From: Acinetobacter shaoyimingii
Lineage (GTDB): Bacteria > Pseudomonadota > Gammaproteobacteria > Pseudomonadales > Moraxellaceae
Assembly (NCBI RefSeq): GCF_011578045.1
Contig: NZ_CP049801.1
Coordinates: 2,170,001-2,234,000, forward strand
Length of the DNA: 64,000 nucleotides
Direction of reading: 5' to 3'
A model generated the notes under the pieces. It was not told the DNA's origin, searched no databases, and was given only the letters and a program-made list of their open reading frames with translations. Shown in pieces: positions 9,663-18,579 of the stretch (positions are counted from its first letter, which is position 1; each line of letters starts with the position of its first letter). The position numbers and the translations under genes are program-made.

Positions 9663-10109
9663 TTAGATGCAAATACTTTTAAAAATGACTTTTGGAAATG
9701 AATGTGGTGCATGTTGAAATAACTCATTTTGCCAAAGATCCCACATTGGAATCTTCACATCCAACGCCAATGGGAGTTTTTTCGGATTAAACTGCATTTG
9801 ATCTAAATCACTGCCCCAAGCAATTAAATCGATATCTAACGAGATGTGATGAGATGGACGCACACGACCAGATACATTTTCCATCTGCTTTAGACGGCAC
9901 ATAATTTCTTGCTCAGACAGCGTGCTTTTGAGTAAACAACATGCATTCCAGTAATCTGCACCCACACCATCTCTACATGGAATCACGTAGATTGGGGAAA
10001 ACACAACATCTCCCCACTCAGCAATCTGATGAAATGATGTTTTAAAATGCTGTTCTGGAGATTGATTACTCGCCAGTGCTAGGGCGAAAATCTTTACGGT
10101 GTCGTTCAA
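9663..10109 (-). CDS. folK: FolK-type 2-amino-4-hydroxy-6-hydroxymethyldihydropteridine pyrophosphokinase (HPPK)
   Basis: Folate biosynthesis enzyme that transfers pyrophosphate from ATP to hydroxymethyl-dihydropterin. At 148 residues it is slightly short for the family. ALASNQSP near the N-terminus corresponds to the usual LGSN motif. YWNACCLLKS matches the F-N-x-V region. The metal-binding pair is seen in HHISLDIDLI (two Asp separated by Ile), although the classical R-x-x-P-R-x-x-D-L-D-I-L motif is altered to RVRPSHHISLDIDL. It overlaps folB by 44 bases, so the two steps are co-transcribed and probably translationally coupled. The divergence of the substrate loop leaves some doubt about activity but little about family. 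Confidence 0.85.
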   Translation of the reverse strand: MNDTVKIFALALASNQSPEQHFKTSFHQIAEWGDVVFSPIYVIPCRDGVGADYWNACCLLKSTLSEQEIMCRLKQMENVSGRVRPSHHISLDIDLIAWGSDLDQMQFNPKKLPLALDVKIPMWDLWQNELFQHAPHSFPKVIFKSICI

Positions 10110-10446
10110 GACGAATTCCTACTGAATTTGCTTGCGCGATAATGGCAGGCTTACGAATGGTAATCATAATAGATTCAATCGCTGCAAAGGTAGTAAAAAG
10201 TGCATTGATCACAAGCTTTGCTGCATGTTCGATCAATTCAGGCTGAGCTTCTTGAATGACTTTGGCTGAAATTTCGCAAATTTCAGCATAATTTAAGGTA
10301 TCTGCCAAAGCATCAGAATTTGAAGCTTGCTCTAAATCCGTTTGAATCGTCAAATCCAACATCAGCGGTTGAACAATCTGACGTTCCCAATTGAAACAAC
10401 CCACCACTGTCTCAACTTTTAAGCCTTCAATAATGATGGCATCCAT
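10066..10446 (-). CDS. folB: FolB, dihydroneopterin aldolase
   Basis: Converts 7,8-dihydroneopterin to 6-hydroxymethyl-dihydropterin, the substrate of the overlapping FolK. The 126-residue length is normal. Seen motifs are IEGLKVETVVGCFNWER at the N-terminus (the catalytic Glu region of the family), DTLNYAEI in the middle (the conserved D-x-x-x-Y pattern) and IRKPAIIAQANSVGIRLER at the C-terminus (K-P with the catalytic Lys). The family forms tunnelling-fold oligomers in the cytoplasm. A 44-base overlap with folK follows. The promoter presumably lies in the 120-base gap upstream, after the AarF-family gene. Confidence 0.93.
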   Translation of the reverse strand: MDAIIIEGLKVETVVGCFNWERQIVQPLMLDLTIQTDLEQASNSDALADTLNYAEICEISAKVIQEAQPELIEHAAKLVINALFTTFAAIESIMITIRKPAIIAQANSVGIRLERHRKDFRPSTGE

Positions 10447-10567
10447 AACTAAACCTTAAATTGAATAATATGATCTGTTCCAGCATGTTCTGAATGAAAA
10501 GCAGGAACTTTAAATCCCCTTTTTTAAGAGGATTTAATATTCTTTGTTGTAAATACGCTATAGATGA

Positions 10568-11866
10568 TTAACTTTTTAATGTTGTAGTGACATCAAAAGG
10601 CTGAAGCATTTGTAAGCGTTGATCTGCATAAATATCGGTATATGGCGCCAAAATACGCATAAAACGATCGAAATACAGCATCTGCTTAAATAATAAAGCA
10701 AAATCACGTGGGAATCGAATACCGTGACGCTCACCAACACCCACAATATCCATCATAATATCGTTTAAATCAGCAGGATTGGTCGAGAGTATTTGTTGTG
10801 GATCTGACATCAACACACCGCTAAATAAGCGCTCTAAATCTTGAGCCAGAACTTGAGTATCGACTTTCTTATCCGTCATACCCATTTTCAACATGTTGTC
10901 TGCCATAGCGGCATAATCGGTTTTTTGTAATGCGTCCATAAAGGCAAGACTCGCCTGCCAGACTTCAGGATTCAACTGGCCGACAATACCAAAATCGATG
11001 AAACCAATGCGTCCATCTTCAAGTAGCATCAAGTTTCCTGCATGTAAATCTGCATGGAAACTTTTACATACCATTAAACTACCAAACCATGTATTCATGG
11101 CAGTAATCAGCACTTGTGATGGATCTTTAGCGACTTTTTTCACTACATCGAAATCTGTTAAAGGTACGCCATAAAAACGTTCCATCGTTAAGACACGACG
11201 GGTTGAAAAATGATGATAGACCTTCGGTGCAGTAGCTTGGGTATTTTGGGTAAGATGCAAATAATTGACGAAGTCATCTAAATTTTGAGCTTCTTCAATA
11301 AAATCAACTTCACGCACCATACGGGTTTTAATTTCTTCAACAATATCAGCCAAAGATGCAAACTTCACTTTAGGTACAGCTTTTTCTAAAATTTTGGTTG
11401 CCCAATGCAAAACGCTTAAATCGGTATAAAGAATGGTTTCAACACCTGGTTTTTGCACTTTAATGACCACATCTTCACCCGTGACCAGTTTCGCCGCATG
11501 TACTTGAGCAATAGATGCTGAAGCCAAAGGTGTTTCATCAATCGATGCAAAAATTTCGCCTAAATCACGTCCTGCAAATTCAGATGCTAAAACCCCTTGA
11601 ACATAACTAAAATGCAAGCTTGGTGTTTGATCTAAACAGCCCTGAAATTCTTCGACGTATTCACGTGGGAAAAGTGATGGTGTACTGGCAATAAATTGTC
11701 CCAGTTTGATATACGTTGAACCAAGTGATTCAAAAGTTTCACGCATAAGCTTGGCGTTACTTGGTTTTTCTGTTGCGTATTTGATCCCTGCTTTTGCAGC
11801 AATCACGGCTGTCTCACCCACACGGGCAACTGAACGTAGTCCATCTAACCAAATATTGTTTTTCAT
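10568..11866 (-). CDS. AarF/ABC1/UbiB-family atypical kinase
   Basis: A 432-residue protein with all the hallmarks of the ABC1 family: the KxGQ motif in YIKLGQFIASTPSLFP (about residue 50), the Ala-rich ATP loop ASASIAQVHAA, a lysine in VVIKVQKPG, the catalytic HADLHAGN and metal-binding FIDFGIVG. The family has unorthodox ATPase/kinase activity linked to coenzyme Q or lipid homeostasis. Unlike UbiB it lacks an obvious C-terminal pair of membrane helices and is not in a ubi operon, so I do not assign ubiB. Its neighbours are folB (122 bases downstream) and the MoeB-like gene upstream (39 bases), both on the same strand; an operon with the latter is possible. Confidence 0.87.
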   Translation of the reverse strand: MKNNIWLDGLRSVARVGETAVIAAKAGIKYATEKPSNAKLMRETFESLGSTYIKLGQFIASTPSLFPREYVEEFQGCLDQTPSLHFSYVQGVLASEFAGRDLGEIFASIDETPLASASIAQVHAAKLVTGEDVVIKVQKPGVETILYTDLSVLHWATKILEKAVPKVKFASLADIVEEIKTRMVREVDFIEEAQNLDDFVNYLHLTQNTQATAPKVYHHFSTRRVLTMERFYGVPLTDFDVVKKVAKDPSQVLITAMNTWFGSLMVCKSFHADLHAGNLMLLEDGRIGFIDFGIVGQLNPEVWQASLAFMDALQKTDYAAMADNMLKMGMTDKKVDTQVLAQDLERLFSGVLMSDPQQILSTNPADLNDIMMDIVGVGERHGIRFPRDFALLFKQMLYFDRFMRILAPYTDIYADQRLQMLQPFDVTTTLKS

Positions 11867-11905
11867 AATGTCTGAATAGAATTAAATTTGTTTGAGTGTA
11901 GCAAA

Positions 11906-12706
11906 TTAAACATCATTTGCGGGTGGTCTTGCCTGACAGATTGGACAATCTGTAGCAGTTTCGAAAGCTAAAATTCGTTGTTTCATTGTTAAACCATCCC
12001 AAATCAACAGTTTTTCTCTGAGTGGCATTTGTTGTAACCCTAAGTACAAAAGCGCATGATGGGCTTGTAAACTCGCCATAACAGATGGAGTGGTTGCTAA
12101 AACACCCGATTCAGCACAATTTTGTTGTTCTGAACTATCGCTCTGTGGAAATAGACATTCATAGCAGGCTGAATCACCTTCGACCATCAACAATTGACCT
12201 GTAAAACCAATGGCTGAGGCACTAATTAAAGCAACATTTAATTTTTTACAGTTTTGATTCACCAAATAACGAGTAGCAAAATTATCACAGCCGTCCAAAA
12301 CCAAATCCTGAGCGCTGATCAGGCTAGCTGCATTGTCTTGAGTCAAATGATCAATATATAGATCAACCTCAATATGCGGATTGATTTGATATAAGCGTTT
12401 TGCCAAAATATCAGCTTTATAAAATCCAATATCTTGTGCGGTAAATCCAATCTGGCGTTGCAGATTACTCATTTCAATTGTATCAGGATCTATTAAAGTA
12501 ATTTGTCCGATACCTGCACGTGCCAAAAGCTCTGCCGTCGTACAGCCAATGCCGCCACAACCAACAATCAATACATTAGAAAGCTTAAGCTTTTCTTGTG
12601 CATCCATGTCCCAGCCATCCAATAAAATTTGACGGGAATAGAGATGCATTTCAGCTTCGGAGAGTTCATCAGTAACATCAAAATGAGACAAAGTGGCAAA
12701 GTCCAA
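11906..12706 (-). CDS. moeB: MoeB/ThiF/HesA-type adenylyltransferase
   Basis: E1-like enzyme that adenylates the C-terminal Gly of a sulfur-carrier protein (MoaD or ThiS). Seen: LYSRQILLDGWDMDAQ, the nucleotide loop LIVGCGGIGC, the acidic end of the beta strand in LIDPDTIEMSNLQRQ with the arginine finger, LVLDGCDN, and two CxxC zinc pairs (CYECL and CPICQ). The choice between MoeB and ThiF roles is uncertain because no carrier gene is adjacent. The frame stays open to a TTG at 12817, but the extra N-terminus does not resemble the family. I chose TTG at 12706, which has GAGGGA ten bases upstream; ATG at 12763 has no spaced ribosome site and would add 19 residues. Confidence 0.8.
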   Translation of the reverse strand: MDFATLSHFDVTDELSEAEMHLYSRQILLDGWDMDAQEKLKLSNVLIVGCGGIGCTTAELLARAGIGQITLIDPDTIEMSNLQRQIGFTAQDIGFYKADILAKRLYQINPHIEVDLYIDHLTQDNAASLISAQDLVLDGCDNFATRYLVNQNCKKLNVALISASAIGFTGQLLMVEGDSACYECLFPQSDSSEQQNCAESGVLATTPSVMASLQAHHALLYLGLQQMPLREKLLIWDGLTMKQRILAFETATDCPICQARPPANDV

Positions 12707-12972
12707 TTGATTAAATTCCCTCAAGTATAAATAACATGGCCTTGAGTTAAAGCCTTTTTTCATCCTTAATTTACTAGATGAAATAACGACTCTCCGACCA
12801 ATAGAAAATATGTGCAAATGACAGTGAAATTACATTGTAATTACATTTGACTTTTCGAGATGTTTAAATGTTAACGCTATTTATATAAATATATTATTCA
12901 AAAATATTCTGCTCTTTTCTAAAAGTGCTTAACTTCCATACTAGGATAAACCATATAGATTACTTTATTCAT

Positions 12973-13003
12973 AAAAAAGACTGTTGAATTTCAACAGTCT
13001 TTT
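12973..13003 (-). terminator. Rho-independent terminator of the SDR gene
   Basis: A nine-base-pair perfect stem GACTGTTGA / TCAACAGTC (12979-12987 and 12991-12999) with loop ATT, followed on the minus strand by a T-run (12973-12978). It lies 23 bases beyond the SDR stop codon. Confidence 0.85.
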
Positions 13004-13025
13004 AGCAACTTAATCAAGGAAAATA

Positions 13026-13796
13026 TTATTTTGGCGCCATTCGAATTGCACCATCTAAACGGATGACCTCACCATTTAAATATTGATTTTCAATAATATG
13101 ACCCACCAAATGTGCAAATTCTTCTGGTCGCGCTAAACGTGGTGGAAATGGCACCATCTGCCCTAAAGCATCTTGAACATTTTGTGGCAGTCCTTTTAAC
13201 ATTGGCGTTTCCATGATACCTGGCGCAATGGTCATCACACGAATTGCTTCACGTGATAGTTCACGTGCTAATGGCAACGTCATTGCAACCACAGCACCTT
13301 TCGATGCCGAATATGCCGATTGGCCAATTTGACCATCAAAGGCTGCGACTGAAGCCGTGTTCACAATCACGCCACGTTCTTCTTCGCCATTTTTCATTTC
13401 ATATTTAGCAATGATTTGAGCAGCAAAACGGAGCATGTTGAATGTTCCAGTTACATTAATATTCAGTACTTTTTGGAACAATGCCAGTTCATGAATCCCA
13501 TCTCGGCCTAAAACTTTGGCTGAAGGTCCAATCCCTGCACAGTTGATTAGACCATTTAGCTGTCCATACTCTTGTTCTACTTTTTGAAAAAATGCCTCTA
13601 CTGCAGATTCATCGGTCACATCCAATTGAACAAATTGTGAATGTTCGCCTAGACGTCGTTGTAATTCTTCTCCCAGTGCATGATTCATATCGACCATAAT
13701 CACTTTAGCGCCCTGACCGATTAAGTGTGTTGCTGTTGCTGCACCCAAGCCAGAAGCTCCACCAGTCACAACAAAGACTTTTCCTTGAATTTTCAT
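13026..13796 (-). CDS. Short-chain dehydrogenase, 3-hydroxyacyl-CoA dehydrogenase (HSD17B10-like)
   Basis: A classical SDR of about 256 residues: cofactor loop TGGASGLG, an Asp at the end of strand 2 (MVDMN) indicating NAD rather than NADP, NCAGIG, catalytic Ser in NTASVAA and YSASK. The arrangement with a long insertion before the NTAS strand and the phrase IAPGIMETPML resembles type 2 3-hydroxyacyl-CoA dehydrogenases acting on short branched acyl-CoA in fatty-acid or isoleucine degradation; that substrate is an inference. The frame extends to a GTG at 13808, but the ATG at 13796 has GGATGA five bases upstream and starts MKIQGKVFVVTGG, the normal distance to the loop. It stands alone, with its own terminator. 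Confidence 0.85.
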   Translation of the reverse strand: MKIQGKVFVVTGGASGLGAATATHLIGQGAKVIMVDMNHALGEELQRRLGEHSQFVQLDVTDESAVEAFFQKVEQEYGQLNGLINCAGIGPSAKVLGRDGIHELALFQKVLNINVTGTFNMLRFAAQIIAKYEMKNGEEERGVIVNTASVAAFDGQIGQSAYSASKGAVVAMTLPLARELSREAIRVMTIAPGIMETPMLKGLPQNVQDALGQMVPFPPRLARPEEFAHLVGHIIENQYLNGEVIRLDGAIRMAPK

Positions 13797-14174
13797 TTTT
13801 TCATCCACTGTTTTGATTTATTTATACCCATTTGAAATATATTGAAGATTCCGTTCTACAACAAGTACAGATCTGCTAAATTACACAAATTAGTCTTAAA
13901 TTAATCCAGTCTTTTACTGGTAAATTTCAACTAATATCACTTTTAATTTTTTATTTTATCAACAACTTAATCATAAATATGATAATTAAACATTTAATTA
14001 TTATAAGTCAAAAATGCATTTCCATATGATAAATTAATTAATTTAAATCAATAATTTAAATAAAAAAATTAAACATTTTCTGTTTTTTGATTTAGTTATA
14101 TGTTTTTGTTTTTTGCTTAGCTATCATCTTTTCCTTAAAAATCAGATTATTATTTTATTGTTTTGATTTTTGCC
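13797..14174. other. AT-rich divergent promoter region, no gene
   Basis: About 380 bases separate the SDR gene from the divergent sulfonate-binding-protein gene. The right two thirds are extremely AT-rich with runs of TTTAAT and AATTTAAAT. No ORF of credible composition is present. Promoters for both flanking genes must lie here, but I could not pick one with a good -35/-10 pair. Confidence 0.5.
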
Positions 14175-15134
14175 ATGAAAACCATTTCTAAACTTGCTGT
14201 TTCAATATTCGCGCTAAGCGCAGTTTCATCCGCTACGCTTGCAGACATTCCTAAAGCGTTGTCACTCGATTACGCTTATTATGCACCAACAAGCCTCGTG
14301 GTACGCGAGCAAAAACTATTGGAAAAGGCTTTACCTAAAACACAAATTAAGTGGGTATTTAGCCAAGGGAGTAACCGCTCACTTGAGTATTTAAATAGTG
14401 GCAGCGTTGACTTTGCATCAACTGCTGGTCTAGCAGCAGTTTTAAGCCGAGCCAATGGCAGTCCAATTAAAACCGTTTATGTTCAAAGTCAGCCTGAATG
14501 GACAGCACTTGTTGTAGCAAAAAATTCCCCAATTAAATCACTCAAAGATTTAAAAGGTAAAAAGATTGCGGCAACCAAAGGGACAGACCCTTTCTTGTTT
14601 ACCCTTCAAGCTTTAGATACGGTAAGTCTAGGAAAGCGTGATGTACAATTGGTCCATTTACAACATCCAGATGGTAAAACAGCCCTTGAACGTGGTCAGG
14701 TCGATGCTTGGGCTGGCTTAGATCCACTCATGGCTGCTGCTCAGGTTCAGTCCGGTGCAAAATTGCTCTATCGTAATGTAAAATTTAATAGCTATAGTGT
14801 ACTGAGTGTCAAAGAAAAATTTGCTCAACAAAGCCCAGAAGCCGTTGATGCCGTGATTAAAGCCTATGAGCAGGCCCGTAAATGGGCAAAGGCCAATCCA
14901 GAAAAACTGGCTGAACTCTTAGCACGTGAATCTAAGCTTCCATTGGACGTTGCAAAATTACAACTCAGTCGCACTAACTTTGAACAAAACATCCCCTCAA
15001 AACAGCATATTACTGCTTTAAAAAATTCAGCGAATATTCTGGTTGAGGAAGAATTGGTACGTAAAGGAACCAATGTTACGACTGTTGTTGATCAACTTTT
15101 TGATGCCAAATATGCACAAAAGGCTGTGAAATGA
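14175..15134 (+). CDS. Aliphatic-sulfonate/taurine-type ABC transporter periplasmic binding protein (SsuA-like)
   Basis: A 319-residue exported solute-binding protein. The signal peptide ends around ATLADIPKALSL (cleavage after Ala). The mature protein carries the NMT1/SsuA-type pattern: LEYLNSGSVDFAST, then LKDLKGKKIAATKGT, then ALERGQVDAWAGLDP. Family members bind alkanesulfonates, taurine or nitrate-like anions and deliver them to an SsuC-type permease, which here overlaps the stop codon (ATGA). The frame begins at a TTG (14163), but the ATG at 14175 begins the signal peptide. No ssuB (ATPase), ssuD or ssuE gene is adjacent, so the ligand cannot be fixed and the energising subunit must come from elsewhere. 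Confidence 0.85.
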   Translation: MKTISKLAVSIFALSAVSSATLADIPKALSLDYAYYAPTSLVVREQKLLEKALPKTQIKWVFSQGSNRSLEYLNSGSVDFASTAGLAAVLSRANGSPIKTVYVQSQPEWTALVVAKNSPIKSLKDLKGKKIAATKGTDPFLFTLQALDTVSLGKRDVQLVHLQHPDGKTALERGQVDAWAGLDPLMAAAQVQSGAKLLYRNVKFNSYSVLSVKEKFAQQSPEAVDAVIKAYEQARKWAKANPEKLAELLARESKLPLDVAKLQLSRTNFEQNIPSKQHITALKNSANILVEEELVRKGTNVTTVVDQLFDAKYAQKAVK

Positions 15135-15976
15135 AGATGACTTCTCCAGCAATTATGGAAAAGACAAAATCCGATGGTTTAGATTTACCGATAGAGAAAA
15201 AGGAAAAATCACCAATTTCTCTTCAAATTAAAAGTTGGATTAAGGCAATTACACTTCCCATCATTGCCTTAGTTCTATGTGAATATTTAGTCCGCACTGG
15301 TCATATTGAAGCCTATCTGTTGCCAGCACCTTCAAGTTTATGGGCATCATTGGTTGAACTTGCTCAAGGTGATTTATGGCAACATGTATATACCAGTACA
15401 TGGCGTGTATTTTTAGGCTTTTTTATTGGTAGTGGCTTAGGCTTACTATTTGCAATTTTTGTCGGATTAAATAAACAGGCAGAAGAATTTCTTGAACCGA
15501 GTTTTTCAGCAATCAAATCTATTCCGAGTTTGGCATGGATTCCTTTATTACTGCTTTGGTTTGGTATTGATGAAACATCGAAAATCATACTCATTGCGAT
15601 TGGGGCATTCTTTCCAACCTACACCAATACCGTTGCAGCCATACATGGGGTGGATCGCAAACTCATTGAAGTGGCTCAAGTTTATCGTTTGAACTATTTA
15701 GCGACTGTAAAGCATGTCATTTTACCTGCTGCATCACCTGGCATTTTAACAGGCTTAAGAAACAGTTTAAGTCTGTCATGGATGTTTATGATTGCGGCAG
15801 AACTGATTGCTGCCACGCAAGGAATTGGCTATATGCTCAGTGATGGTCGAGAAACTTCAAGACCAGACATTGTGATTATTGCGATTATTTTACTGGCGGT
15901 ATTGGGTAAAATTACTGATCAAATCATGAAGCTCTTTGAGACTTGGTTGTTACGCTGGCGTGATACGGTGAAATAA
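15131..15976 (+). CDS. Sulfonate/taurine-type ABC transporter permease (SsuC-like)
   Basis: Inner-membrane BPD_transp_1 permease of 281 residues: a charged cytoplasmic N-terminus of about 35 residues, then roughly six transmembrane helices. The LLPAPSSLWASLVELA segment after the first helix is typical of SsuC/TauC/NrtB permeases. The EAA-like cytoplasmic loop is seen as IEVAQVYRLN with the conserved Gly region LPAASPGILTGLRN, which contacts the ATPase. Translation overlaps the binding-protein gene by four bases, which implies coupling. No ATPase gene follows: the next gene is on the other strand after 290 bases and a hairpin. It must use an ATPase encoded elsewhere if functional. Confidence 0.87.
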   Translation: MKMTSPAIMEKTKSDGLDLPIEKKEKSPISLQIKSWIKAITLPIIALVLCEYLVRTGHIEAYLLPAPSSLWASLVELAQGDLWQHVYTSTWRVFLGFFIGSGLGLLFAIFVGLNKQAEEFLEPSFSAIKSIPSLAWIPLLLLWFGIDETSKIILIAIGAFFPTYTNTVAAIHGVDRKLIEVAQVYRLNYLATVKHVILPAASPGILTGLRNSLSLSWMFMIAAELIAATQGIGYMLSDGRETSRPDIVIIAIILLAVLGKITDQIMKLFETWLLRWRDTVK

Positions 15977-16008
15977 TCTTAGAGTGATCTAAATTTTAAA
16001 GTGATCTA

Positions 16009-16039
16009 AACCATAAAGTGCTTGATGCACTTTATGGTT
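16009..16039 (+). terminator. Perfect 13-bp hairpin after the ABC permease gene
   Basis: AACCATAAAGTGC (16009-16021) and its exact complement (16027-16039) enclose the loop TTGAT. It lies 33 bases past the permease stop. No T-run follows, so it may be a weak terminator or a 3' stabilising structure. Confidence 0.55.
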
Positions 16040-16138
16040 AAATATGAGTATTTACACTTTCCTTTAGTCTTAAATCCATCTTTGGTCGTCGTTTTGAATC
16101 ATTTACACAGCCTACGTACAAGATCAATTGTTATGACA

Positions 16139-16180
16139 AAAAAAAGCAATTGCCCCCACTTGATGAAGCAATCGCTTTTA
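16139..16180 (-). terminator. Probable terminator of prfA-prmC
   Basis: On the minus strand AAAGCGATTGC pairs with GCAATTGCTTT, with one mismatch and a loop of about 14 bases, and is followed by eight T (16138-16145). It is about 90 bases beyond the prmC stop. Confidence 0.65.
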
Positions 16181-16268
16181 AAAAGTCACTTTTATAGATG
16201 AAGCTTTTTGATGTTCAGATTTTCTGTCAATTAAAACTAACAATAACTTTTAACATCAGAACTGAAAA

Positions 16269-17093
16269 TTAAGCGGTCTTCAGCTGAGCTAAAGTCACAC
16301 GATCATTTCCACCATAATCTTTGACAGTTCGAACTGAACTAAAACCATATTTTTTAAATAGTTGCTGTACAGCTTCAGCCTGATCATAACCATGCTCAAG
16401 TACAACCCAACCATCTTTAGTCAACCATTTTCGACCATGTTGAATAATCAGCATGATATCTGCCAACCCACGATGCTCTGCAACCAATGCACGACGAGGT
16501 TCTGTTGCTAAGTCTTGCATATGCTCATCATCAGCATCGATATAAGGTGGATTCGATACAATGGCATCAAAATATTGATTACGCTCTAAAGCATCAAACC
16601 AAGATCCTAAAGCGAATTTCACCTGTGTTAGATCATGCTTTTCAGCATTAAATTGTGCTACATCCAGTGTAGGTGCATAAATGTCAGTCGCTGTAACAGA
16701 CCAATCAGCACGCTCACTGGCTAATGACAATGCTACAGCACCCGTTCCTGTACCTAAATCCACAATTCGTGCATCTTTAGGTAAATCTAGATGCAAAACT
16801 GTTTCCACCAAAACTTCAGTATCAGGCCGAGGTACAAGCGTATCTTGAGTGACCTTTAAATCAAGCGTCCAAAAAGGTTGAGAACCTGTGACATATGCCA
16901 AAGGTTCACCTGCTTGAATACGTTTTAAACCATCTACATATGCCTGCTCTTGTTCAGCTGTAAGTTCTTGATCTTTTTTCATGATCAAATCAAAAGAATC
17001 AATCTTGGTGATATGTTCGAGCAACCAAGCATTTTCTTGGCGCTCATAACTTTCAGGTTCACCACGGAAGGCCAAAGCCTGTGCAATATTCAT
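16269..17093 (-). CDS. prmC: PrmC, release factor glutamine methyltransferase
   Basis: Methylates the Gln of the GGQ motif of release factors RF1 and RF2, using S-adenosylmethionine. The 274-residue protein has an N-terminal helical recognition domain, then the SAM-binding loop VDLGTGTGAVALSLA (about residue 112) and the signature SNPPYI, which clamps the Gln substrate. The conserved G-x-x-P-L-A-Y-V-T-G element is present as AGEPLAYVTGSQPFW. It overlaps the prfA stop codon by one base (TAATG), so the enzyme is made together with one of its substrates, the usual prfA-prmC arrangement. Confidence 0.96.
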   Translation of the reverse strand: MNIAQALAFRGEPESYERQENAWLLEHITKIDSFDLIMKKDQELTAEQEQAYVDGLKRIQAGEPLAYVTGSQPFWTLDLKVTQDTLVPRPDTEVLVETVLHLDLPKDARIVDLGTGTGAVALSLASERADWSVTATDIYAPTLDVAQFNAEKHDLTQVKFALGSWFDALERNQYFDAIVSNPPYIDADDEHMQDLATEPRRALVAEHRGLADIMLIIQHGRKWLTKDGWVVLEHGYDQAEAVQQLFKKYGFSSVRTVKDYGGNDRVTLAQLKTA

Positions 17094-18181
17094 TAACCAC
17101 CGTTCTGCGTAGCAAGCATAGCCAACTGATCTGCTTGATATTCACGATGCAAACTGTCTAAAAGCTCAGTCAAATCACCTTCCATAACAGCATCTAACTT
17201 ATACAACGTTAAGTTAATACGATGATCCGTCATACGACCTTGCGGATAATTATAAGTACGAATACGTTCTGAACGATCACCCGAACCCACCAAGTCACGG
17301 CGCATTTCAGAAGTCGCAGCATCAGCAGCAGCACGTTTGGCATTTTCTAAACGAGAAGCAAGTAAAGCCATGGCTTTCGCTTTATTTTTGTGCTGAGAAC
17401 GTTCATCCTGACATTCAACCACTGTTCCAGTCGGAATATGGGTAATACGCACTGCCGAATCTGTTTTGTTAATGTGCTGACCACCCGCACCTGATGCACG
17501 GTAAGTATCAATACGCAAATCAGATGCATTAATTTCAACAGATGTATCGACATCTATCTCAGGCAAAATTGCTACTGTGCATGCTGAAGTATGTACACGA
17601 CCTTGTGATTCTGTTGCAGGTACACGTTGCACACGGTGTGCGCCACTTTCAAATTTCAAGCGACCATATACCCCTTCACCATTGATTAGGCAGATCACTT
17701 CTTTATAGCCACCGTGTTCGCCTTCATTCTCAGACAAGACTTCAATACGCCACCCTTGAGTTTCAGCGTACTTCGAATACATACGATATAAGTCACCTGA
17801 GAAAATCGCAGCCTCATCACCGCCAGTTCCAGCACGAATTTCTAAATAGGCAGAATTGGCATCATTCGGGTCTTTCGGGATCATCAAGATATTTAAATCT
17901 GCTTCAAGCTGAGCAAGTAAAGCTTTGTTTTCTTGAATCTCTTCTTGTGCCATTTCCTTGAAATCAGGATCTGACAACATTGCCTCAGCAGTAATAATGT
18001 CTTGTTCCGCTTGTACAAACTTTTTCCAAACGGTTGTAATCTCAGTTAAATCATTATGCTCACGTGATAAATTACGAAAGCGTTTATTATCTGAAATAAC
18101 TTCAATATCTGCCAATAAAGCATTTAATTCTTCATGTCGATCACACAGCTGATCTAATCGTAAACGTAACGATTCTTTCAT
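17093..18181 (-). CDS. prfA: Peptide chain release factor 1 (RF1)
   Basis: Recognises UAA and UAG stop codons and triggers peptidyl-tRNA hydrolysis. At 362 residues it is full length. The GGQ motif is in [14 protein letters not shown] (about residue 235) and the codon-recognition tripeptide PAT is in [13 protein letters not shown] (about residue 190). The Gln of GGQ is the target of the downstream prmC product. Together with prmC it forms a two-gene operon; a 398-base gap to the divergent glycine-zipper gene holds its promoter. No hemA lies upstream, unlike in enterobacteria. Confidence 0.97.
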   Translation of the reverse strand: MKESLRLRLDQLCDRHEELNALLADIEVISDNKRFRNLSREHNDLTEITTVWKKFVQAEQDIITAEAMLSDPDFKEMAQEEIQENKALLAQLEADLNILMIPKDPNDANSAYLEIRAGTGGDEAAIFSGDLYRMYSKYAETQGWRIEVLSENEGEHGGYKEVICLINGEGVYGRLKFESGAHRVQRVPATESQGRVHTSACTVAILPEIDVDTSVEINASDLRIDTYRASGAGGQHINKTDSAVRITHIPTGTVVECQDERSQHKNKAKAMALLASRLENAKRAAADAATSEMRRDLVGSGDRSERIRTYNYPQGRMTDHRINLTLYKLDAVMEGDLTELLDSLHREYQADQLAMLATQNGG

Positions 18182-18579
18182 TTTAAATAAGATCTCAAGC
18201 TAGACTTAAACCATTGCGATAACACACGAATGGATAAGCAAATTTTAATTGCCCATAGTGTAACGAGTCTTAGAGTCAAATGACACATCTACCGATCATT
18301 CTATTGACATCCCATTACAAGCAATTGAAAGGGTGTTAACTCATTTTTTACTTTTAGATGATGTCAGACAACAGCATGATTTATTTTGGCTTCTTCATTA
18401 TTTCTCCATATTGTTAAGCCAATTGAGTGCTTGTTCACCACTTTTTAATATAAAACGAACATCGAGATACCAAACGATAAAACTCTAGTGAAACATCTCC
18501 ACATTTCATGGAAAAATTTTTGTTACATTTGTCTCATCCGAAAAATTGAATTTGTCCATCATAGGGACATGGAGTGACC
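18182..18579. other. Divergent intergenic region between prfA and the first glycine-zipper gene
   Basis: About 400 bases with no credible ORF. It contains a good plus-strand promoter candidate (18423-18451) and a TTGACA at about 18304 without a matching -10. Confidence 0.5.
18423..18451 (+). promoter_or_regulatory. Candidate sigma-70 promoter for the first glycine-zipper gene
   Basis: TTGAGT (18423-18428) and TAATAT (18446-18451) are separated by exactly 17 bases. The expected transcript start near 18458 would leave a leader of about 120 bases. Confidence 0.55.

Noticed and set aside
12707..12817. Full-length MoeB-like frame from TTG at 12817
   Set aside because: The added N-terminus has no similarity to the family and no spaced ribosome site; a shorter start is preferred, although ATG 12763 is not excluded.
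18304..18309. TTGACA between prfA and the glycine-zipper gene as a -35 box
   Set aside because: No acceptable -10 at 16-18 bases; the TTGAGT/TAATAT pair at 18423 is better.
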